A stretch of DNA of 64,000 nucleotides, from assembly GCA_014871385.1 (NCBI GenBank), contig CM026424.1, positions 3,847,131-3,911,130 on the forward strand, written 5' to 3'. The notes under the pieces were generated by a model that worked only from the letters and a program-made list of their open reading frames with translations, ran no database searches and was not told the DNA's origin. Of the stretch, positions 56,508 to 64,000 are shown piece after piece. This stretch comes from Ceratodon purpureus (Eukaryota > Streptophyta > Bryopsida > Pseudoditrichales > Ditrichaceae). Position 1 is the first letter of the stretch. Each line of letters opens with the position of its first letter. Position numbers and translations under genes: made by a program.

Positions 56508-56530
56508 CCCCCCGCCCCCCTCCCGCCCCC
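56508..56530 (-). other. G-quadruplex motif (minus strand)
   Basis: The plus strand is four C runs of 6, 6, 3 and 5 separated by single bases (G, T, G). The minus strand therefore has four G runs with one-base loops, the most stable type of G-quadruplex. It lies just past the 3' end of the LINE coding region, in otherwise AT-rich DNA, and is followed by ATTAATTAATTAAT. Confidence 0.9.
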
Positions 56531-56549
56531 TGCATTAATTAATTAATGC

Positions 56550-57860
56550 TCACAGTGAGATTTTGGGAGATAGTGAAGGGCCAATGTTTATTTCTAGGTA
56601 TGTGTATGGTTCATTAAATTTATTTAAGACTAGCAATTGTTGATATACGTATGGTTCATATAGTTTATATAGATAGCTTTGAATTTGGACTTTGAATGAG
56701 GTAGGACTCATTTTGAATTTATTTGAGCATCCAATGAATGCACATTTGAGTATACTAAGGTCCACACATACCCATTCACAAAAATTGTCAAGATTATTTA
56801 ATTGTGTTTGTAGTGATTTTGGTTTAATGGCAATTGCTGCTAAGTTATCAACATATGTTGTAAATGAAATTTTGATTTTTGATGTAACAAATGTATATCT
56901 ATTATTTCTTTGTTATAGCCACCTAAGTAGGGGTTCTAGAAATACAATAATTAAATATGAAGTAATGATATCACCTTGTATTGTACCTCTTTGGGTGGGT
57001 ATAGGTTGTATTTTTTCCAAAATGCTTTCCAGTGAATATAATGGTGGATTATGAGTATATGTTTTCGATTAGGTTTATGGCATCTCTAGAGTATCCAAGG
57101 TCTTTCATTATAGCTAGGAGCCTTGTATGGTCAATGGATCCAAACACATTTTTGAAGTTTATGTAAAGAATGTATCTATTTTGGTTTGTGAGTCTTACAT
57201 CCTCTAATGCAGCAATAAGTATTTGTAGTTGACATCTAGATGTGCTTCTTTGTGCTTTAAATCCTTCTTGACTATCATGTACAGTATTTGTTGTTTTTCT
57301 CTATATGCAAAGAGGAATGATGTCAACGTGCTTGTATAGAGTTTATATATGATATAGTGGAATAGGTCTATGATTTGGGGATTGTGATGTTTCTTCTTTT
57401 TTGTAAAGTAAAACTATGAGGCTTATTTTTGAAGATGCAACAAATTATTTTTGTTTGTAGCAGCATTGTTTTAAAAATTAAAATATTAGTTTATGAAAAT
57501 GTGGTGGCGTATCTTTTAGAATTGAATTTGAGATTTTGTTGGGTCCTAGTGTTTTATGATTTCTAAGGTTTTTTAGACATAAAATACATATTTCTTGGTC
57601 TGAAAAGTAAGTTTAGAGAGGTATATGTGGTTCTCCACATTGGTCTATGGTGAAGTTGTCAAGATCGTGTCACATATATTATCTTACATTGCATATACAA
57701 CGGCAGTAGGTGTATTTATTGGTGGTGGTATATAGGAATTGAGAGCCCATTGCTCATAGATTGTTCTATGTGTATTTCTTGCGTAATATCTTCAAGGCTA
57801 GTTAAAATGTTGTTTTGTCTATTTGGAATACAATCAAGAGGTGAGGTTTCATATACTCGT
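56550..57860 (-). mobile_element. Decayed LINE, reverse transcriptase region
   Basis: On the minus strand, from high to low coordinates, I read NFTIDQCGEPHIPL, NLRNHKTLGPNKISNSILK, LLYKKKETSQSPNHRPIPLY, SQEGFKAQRSTSRCQLQILI, YINFKNVFGSIDHTRLLAIM, PIPTQRGTIQGDIITSYLII, FTTYVDNLAAIAI and WVCVDLSILKCAFIGCSNK. These follow the order of reverse transcriptase blocks in non-LTR elements (N..RPI, GF...R, D..nAFdsi.H..L, QG...SP, Y.DD). The YADD box has become YVDN and several stops and frame changes interrupt the frame, so it is not functional. A-to-G and C-to-T type changes appear frequent, in line with the AT-rich setting. Confidence 0.88.
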
Positions 57861-59105
57861 CTATATTTTGATACAACATTGAGTATGTATTCTTTAGTAT
57901 ATTTTGTTGTTATTTTCTTAACTCCTTATTTGCAGTTTTTGTTATATTGTCTAATACATTAATCCATTCGTGTAATCCGGTGTTTATTATGGACAAATTA
58001 GGAATTAGTATATATTGGTGATTACATATTTCTTTTAATAAAGGATGACTTTGCCAATTGGAGTGATTCTTCGTAATGTATATAGATTTTATCATTAAGT
58101 GGTAAGTGGGTAGGAGCCTTTTTTATGATTTAGCTAGCTTTTACAGTAAAAAAGCCTTTTCGGTAAAGTGTTTAATTACTAACATTTGGTGTGACCCTGT
58201 GAGGCTGTTTTGCACGTTTTTTCTATGATTTATAAAAATTTCCCTATGATGTTGCCCAATGAAATACAAGTTTTTTGTAATTAGATGTGGTTTTCTAATA
58301 CTGTAATTGAATTGTCAAGTGTAAAAAATTTATTCCAAAGATTACTAAATTAAACTTTTCTAAGTTTTCTCATAATATTGGGTTTAGAATCTAGCTTATG
58401 TGTTGTTTATAGGGGATATGAGTCTCATTATTATGGTGTTATGTAGAATGTATAAGGCTATTACGTACTGGTCCAAATTGAGATTCATATTAATATTTTT
58501 TGTAGAGAAATATATATTGTTGTTTGATGAATTAATATAGAAGTCATCTATTAAACTAATGGTTGTATAATTATTACCGCCTTCTGTTGCAAATGAAGTA
58601 TTTGTTATAATATATTCCAAATTTAGGACTTTAATAAAGTTTTTATTGTATGTCGCCTTCTTGTAGTAGCGTGTTGAAAATTTCATTTTGTTTACAAATA
58701 AATGCAATGTCTTGATTAAAAATCATTGCATACGATATGTGTAAAGTTTAGATGTGCAACAATTCGATAAGTGATTGTATCTTGTATGGTGGAGATAAGT
58801 CCAATACTTTCTTCGTATGTGGGCATGTACATATAGATAGTTATTCAAGATTTTGAGGATTAGTTATCAATCTTCATTAATTGAAGATAGAGTCAAAAAA
58901 TCTAGCAAATGAGCGTAATGCATAGAGCAATAAATTTCTTAAGGTGGGAACAAAGAAATTTGGTGGCGGAAATTTAAAAAGGGCTTATATTCGCAAAACT
59001 AACTCTAAAAGCTTCCATGTTTTTACAAAATTTATAAAAAGTAAATGTTCAAAAAATGTAAATACGTAAGATAAATAATAATTGATTTTTGAATAATAAA
59101 ATATA
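57861..59105 (-). other. Possible 5' part of the LINE, otherwise AT-rich DNA
   Basis: Frames on the same strand as the reverse transcriptase continue (57910-58095; 58396-58707) with Asn/Ile-rich composition. They might be the degraded upstream ORF2 region (endonuclease), but I see no diagnostic motif. Confidence 0.3.
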
Positions 59106-60786
59106 AATTTGGTTCATGTGCAACTATAATGATTTTAGTAACCTGAAAAAAACTATGAAATATAAATGTCGTTTATATATGACAACAATATTGTAAAGTG
59201 TGAAACACACTCACAACTCATTATCAATGTTATTTCCACTAAGAATGATTACCTCTCCGTATGGTTAACGATAACAGACATAATAAACAAATTACGACAC
59301 TGCGCTTTTAGCATCGGAAACTAGTGAGAAGTCACATGCGACTTTGTCGTCCTCACTAAGATCTACAAAATCTTGAAAGTCCTCTACATCCCTTTGTTTC
59401 TACAGATTTAAAACAATGAGGTTTTTAGTATTGTCGTTGATACTTAAATCTTGAAAAAGTGGTTTGCGAAAATTATATATGTTTTCCCTCATCATCAACG
59501 TTGTGCAATATGAGCACTTACAATGCTCTAATTTTTAATTGTTTTTCTTAGATTGCCTGAGTATAGTAGCAATTCTCACTTTTATAGTCCAAACCACCAA
59601 AATTAGGTTAATTGAACAATAATATTCTTATTATTTTATTTTTGTTAATTCCCTCCAAAATTCCCGAGTTTTGTATCCCTTTAATTTCTTCTTTTATCCT
59701 TATTTTTTTTGTCTCTTGAATTTTTAATTTTTTTTTAATTTTGTACTTTATTTTTATTAAAAGATATATCATTTTATTTTCTTTGAAGGTATTTTAAAGA
59801 ATTTTTTATTGTTTAATTTTTTTCATAAAAGAAAAAATTAAATTAATGTTTAATTTTGACTAATTTCTTACTCCCGTAAGATTCTCATTGAGACTTTCTA
59901 ATCAACTACATCCATAACTTACATATTTGCATTATCTCAGTGACAAAATCGCATTGGATAATTTTTTATCAATTTTTTTTTTTAATTGTTATTAATTTTT
60001 TTAATGTTATTAGTTTTTCTTATCTTGAGTTTTAATGTTTAGCGATAATGTAGATCTTCCATAGCTTTTTCTATTGGATAGTCACTGTTGCCTCTGTTTG
60101 AGCAGCCTCCTTAGCCTTGTCTACAGTTGTAGGCCTAGCTTCAAGGACTTTTTGTATTGTTTTTTTTTTTGTAAATATTTTGTTGAAAAAAGTGTTTCAA
60201 GATATCATCTGTGAGGAAACTATCCACAAATCAATTAATTACGTGCTCAAATCTATGTATGTAAAATAAAATATCTTTATCATTTCATTGTCTAAAACTT
60301 GGTAAGATAGACAATACTGTGCTTTGACCTACTTCAAACTTATAGAGTTCTAAAAATGCCCTCATGGACAATTCTAATCTCAGAAAGTAGATGCCGCCAG
60401 ATTGTAGTATTTTTTATAAGTAGGTTCCTTAGGCGTGATAAATTCATTTTTCGATATATCATAATATTTGATATATCATGATTGATTACTTATAAGTGTA
60501 TGTATTTTTTGTTTTAATATGCTCTTTGTAATTTATGAAATGACATTTGAGAACTTGGTTGGTGGCTTATCTTCCTAAAAGGGTTGATAAGTCAGATTTA
60601 TTATGTCTGTCATCGTCAATCATACTAAGAGATCATCATTCTTAGTGAAAGAAATATTGATAATGAAATATATGTGTTATGAATGTGTTTTACACTTTAC
60701 AATATTGTTGTCATATATAAACGACGTTTATACTTCACAATATCTTTTAGGTAACTGAAATCATTACAATTGACATGAACAAAATT
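59106..60786. mobile_element. Element with about 185-bp inverted arms, 1.68 kb
   Basis: The left arm 59106-59287 (AATTTGGTTCATG, then GTCGTTTATATATGACAACA, ACAGACATAATAAA) is mirrored by the right arm 60597-60786 (TTTATTATGTCTGT, then TATATAAACGACGTTTATAC, CATGAACAAAATT). Arm identity is roughly 80-85 percent by eye. Long arms are typical of MULE-type or Foldback elements. I found no clear target duplication and no transposase in the interior, so the family is open. Confidence 0.75.
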
Positions 60787-63138
60787 TCTCCTCCTTGCCT
60801 TCGAATTTTTTACAAGCACAAAAATTAAGCATATTAAAGCCATTAAATTTTATTAAATGATTGTTGTTTGGATTAATATAGTCAAATCTCAATAAAATTT
60901 GTAAGCAAAATTAATTAAATAAATATTTACGTTAATATTTTCACAAAATTTTGATTTAAGAAACCAAAAGATTTTAATGTCTAAATCTATAAGAATTGAA
61001 TTTTTTATATCATAAGATTTAAAAAGGTAAAATTAAAAGACTAAAATATGTGAACTCACAAGACTGAAATATGTGAATCTCAAAATAAAAAATACAAGAA
61101 ATTTAGTACCTTAATCGACTTATTATTTTTAGAATATCAATTTTTTTTTTTGTAAGAAATATTTTAGTAGCTTTATAGAGATTAATTTTGCAAGAATACT
61201 TATTTAAACGACATTGGGAAAATATTACTTTACTAAATGGTCAACATTTAATATTGAAAGAAGATGAAGATTATCTTTGTTCTGCATATTGTAAAATAGT
61301 TCTTCGCTAAGGACTATTAAGAGGATCATTTTAAGGAAAAATATGAAGAAGCTGGAGTTACTTTATCATTTTATTTTAAAACACGGCTTCAGATGGATGG
61401 AAAGGAAAAAAGGATTCAGGTGTGACAAAGAGTGCTGTTAAAGGAAAAATTTGCCTCCAATTTGTAAACAGCTTGAACTACATGTGTTCAAAAAACACTT
61501 GCTCAATATTCAGCATGTTTATTCTTTAGCATCACCATTTGCATACATATATTTTCATGTACCAAAGGTTATTTACGCTAACCAAGGAGCAAAGTAAGAA
61601 ATTTTAAAATAACTTTGATTTATCAGCAGCGGTTGAAGATTATGAGAAGCTGTCACGGCCAACCATTATCTTATTAAATAATACAAATGATTTTTTTTTT
61701 TCAAATTGTTAATGGAGAATTCAATGAGAATGATTTTAACGAAATGACTGTTTTAGCATTATACCTTGCAAAAAATGGTAAAGCTATGAAGAATGATGAA
61801 AAAAAGAATAGAATAAAAGATGGTACAAGAATGATGTGCCCTGGTTTTTGTTATTCAAGGAGTATGATGGGAAGGTAAGTGCCATTATACAAATAGTATT
61901 TTTATAATTTTAAAAACATTTTTCAATAATTATGCTTTAAATATTTATAATTATTTTTACATAAATGTATTCTTTTGTAAGTATTTTTGCAGATTTAGGC
62001 ACAAGTCAAAACCTCTATACTACTCTCATGATGAAAAGTTGTGATTAATGCTTTACAACCATTTGAAGTCATTATTTTCAACAGTCTTCAAGTAGTTAAA
62101 GATGATTTGAGTTAAAGAGAATCTACTAGCAAGTGTTGATAAAATTGGTGAATTTTCTTTTAAAGCAATAAGTATAACTAAGGATTATTTTTATAACCCT
62201 CATATGGACGATGAAGATCTCAACTATGATTCTTTAATATGATTGACAGCCAATGGTATATAATTTATGTATTTTGAACATTTTTTGATTTATTTTTCGG
62301 ATTTTTTTTTGTTTTTTTTTTTAAATTTTAATTGTATTTTTTGAATGTACATACTAAACACGATGCTAGAAATAAAACGAGGTTTTATTTTCCAACTCTT
62401 GGCTACTATTTTGAGCTTTTTATTGAAGATATTCTTTTCTGCAATAGCAATGATATAGTTAATTGTTCTTAGATTACTGGATAAGCTGGACAATTGAGTA
62501 TTGCGTTGTTTTAAAAGTCTACAATTTTTCAAGGTTATCGAGTATTGAAGGAGAAAATACGTAACAATATTAGTGAATCTTTTACTAAGACTTGGCCAAA
62601 CTTTGAGAAATTCTATAGTATTAATTAGATTTTATTTTTTATTAATTTTCTTTGTCTATAAAGAAATGCACAATGTTAAATATTTTGTTTTTTATATATA
62701 GTTTTGAATTTGTATTTGGACTATAAACCTTCAATTGCATACGTGTAATGGTATTCTTTTTAACAATGATTAATCTTTAAACATAATGCATTTTTTGAAT
62801 GTAAAGTCTTTGTTTGCTATAAATTATAATGAATGTAAATTCTTATATTATACAAAGCTTCAAAATATATATTTCACATAATAAATTTACAAAGTCTATC
62901 GCTTTGCTCGGAACGTAATGTACCATGTAAAATAAATTTCAATTAATGATATGCAATTGAAGAAAATGTTTAGAATACTTCTACTATATTCAATTTACAG
63001 CTCTAGTATGTTTTTAGTAAACATTTATTACTTAATTTGTTCTTTACATAAATAGACTATAATTTAAATGCATAGTGTAAGTTAAATAAAATTGTTATAA
63101 ATGGATACATATTGTACTTAAATAACTACGATATTGAA

Positions 63139-63141
<3 letters not shown>
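60787..63141. other. AT-rich DNA with fragments of unknown frames
   Basis: The plus-strand stretch 61330-62240 has scattered protein-like pieces (for example EKYEEAGVTLSFYFKTRLQM, and IVNGEFNENDFNEMTVLALY in the frame at 61687-61878) that might be exons of a decayed element or gene. No domain recognised. Confidence 0.35.

Positions 63142-63172
<31 letters not shown>
63142..63172. repeat. (TA)n microsatellite
   Basis: About 15 uninterrupted TA units. Confidence 0.95.
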
Positions 63173-63178
<6 letters not shown>

Positions 63179-63269
63179 CTCAGATAAGAACTTTGGATAT
63201 ATTATATATTATTTAAAGTTACATTATAAGACAACATATTGTACTAAATTTCTCTAAACACAATAGATT

Positions 63270-63445
63270 TACAAGAGGTCTTTAGAAAGATTTGTAAACC
63301 TTTTTAAAACTTAAAAAGGTTTTAAAGAGGTATTTAAAAAATATTCATAAGATTTTTAAAAGGTATTCAAAAATTAATCAAGAAGTCTTGAGAAATTCTT
63401 TAAAAGGTCTTTAAAAAGTATTTAGAATATTTTTAAAGAGTCTTC
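63270..63445 (+). repeat. Degenerate TTTTAAAAGGTATT-like tandem array
   Basis: Roughly 20-25-bp irregular units made of TTTTTAAAAGGT, ATTTAAAAA and AGTCTT blocks. Units differ too much for a clean period; an old satellite-like expansion or simple low-complexity DNA. Confidence 0.5.
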
Positions 63446-64000
63446 AATATCTCTTGTAGAGGTTATTATATAACATTTAATCCATAAAGTTCTTTAATTA
63501 TGTTTCATTAAAAAATGCTCTGAAACTATCATTTTTGAAGATCTTACAGTTTTATATATAAAATAACAATTTTTAATCATTTATGATTTCATATCAAGAA
63601 TATTATTTTAGTAGATAGCTAAAAAAAATTCATCATAACCGACCATTAAAAAATAGAAGATTATAGCAATAGAAATTCGAAAACAAACTTTTTTTGATAT
63701 GATTTTCAAATAGGTCGACAAACTCTTTCTTATTTTTAGTTGGTTTTATGCATTATGGAATTTAGAAGTCTTAGAGAATAACAATGAGGACTAAATTGTG
63801 TAATTGTAAAAAGAAAAAAAAAGAAAAAAAAACATAAGACAAGTATAGTATGTTGAAAATAATATTTTTATTAAGTTAAATACATAGGAGCACTAATTTA
63901 AATTTCTTTCTAAGAAATTCCATTATTTTGCAAAGTCCAAATCTACATGGTCAAATTAAAGATTGATGTTCATTCTTTAAGTTAAAAAACTGAAAAACTT
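63446..64000. other. AT-rich DNA, nothing recognised
   Basis: No frame, RNA gene or repeat that I can support. Confidence 0.5.

Noticed and set aside
60787-62240. A transposase or virus-like gene in the AT-rich tail
   Set aside because: Pieces of frame look protein-like but carry no motif that would place them in any family.

Overview
This is nuclear DNA of a land plant. It carries a chloroplast-targeted tryptophan synthase alpha gene, a class III peroxidase, a GPI-type phytocyanin, a peroxisomal PEX4-type ubiquitin-conjugating enzyme, plant RTE1-family genes and tandem B3-domain genes. All are split by short introns (about 100-450 bp) with GT-AG ends and one apparent GC-AG end. Compact genes lying between very AT-rich, transposon-filled stretches suggest a bryophyte such as a moss, but this is an inference; the species cannot be named from the sequence. 

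Layout. 0-3 kb: a minus-strand single-ORF gene that looks like a PD-(D/E)XK (Uma2-like) nuclease-fold protein of the type common in fungi. 4-15 kb: an AT-rich island with no convincing host gene. It holds a 5S-rRNA-derived segment, a MULE-type MITE with a 9-bp target duplication, several TA-flanked terminal-inverted-repeat elements (two copies of one 0.9-kb family), and a repeat whose inverted partner lies 20 kb away. 15-17.2 kb: PEX4, whose start codon forms its own coding exon. 18.5-26.7 kb: a direct duplication of about 5 kb carrying two RTE1/TMEM222-family genes, with a retroposon (14-bp target duplication, A26 tail) between them. 27-31.7 kb: an F-box remnant, then the nine-exon tryptophan synthase alpha gene. 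33-47.5 kb: five tandem plus-strand genes, each with two B3 domains and four phase-0 exons, plus relic exons and a clear chimera (third gene). 48-51.3 kb: a class III peroxidase (minus) divergent from a phytocyanin (plus). 51-64 kb: a gene-poor AT-rich tail with a peroxidase fragment, a decayed minus-strand LINE, a strong G-quadruplex motif, an element with about 185-bp inverted arms and simple repeats. 

The genes do not form a pathway. The most informative story is the B3 cluster, which has grown by tandem duplication and then been reshaped by exchange between copies: the third gene has the 5' half of one paralogue and the 3' half of another, keeps an unused-looking exon 3, and has its displaced original last exon decaying just downstream. 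The exon coordinates below come from reading frames, splice signals and comparison among paralogues; no transcript data were available. No wholly new biological system is evident.
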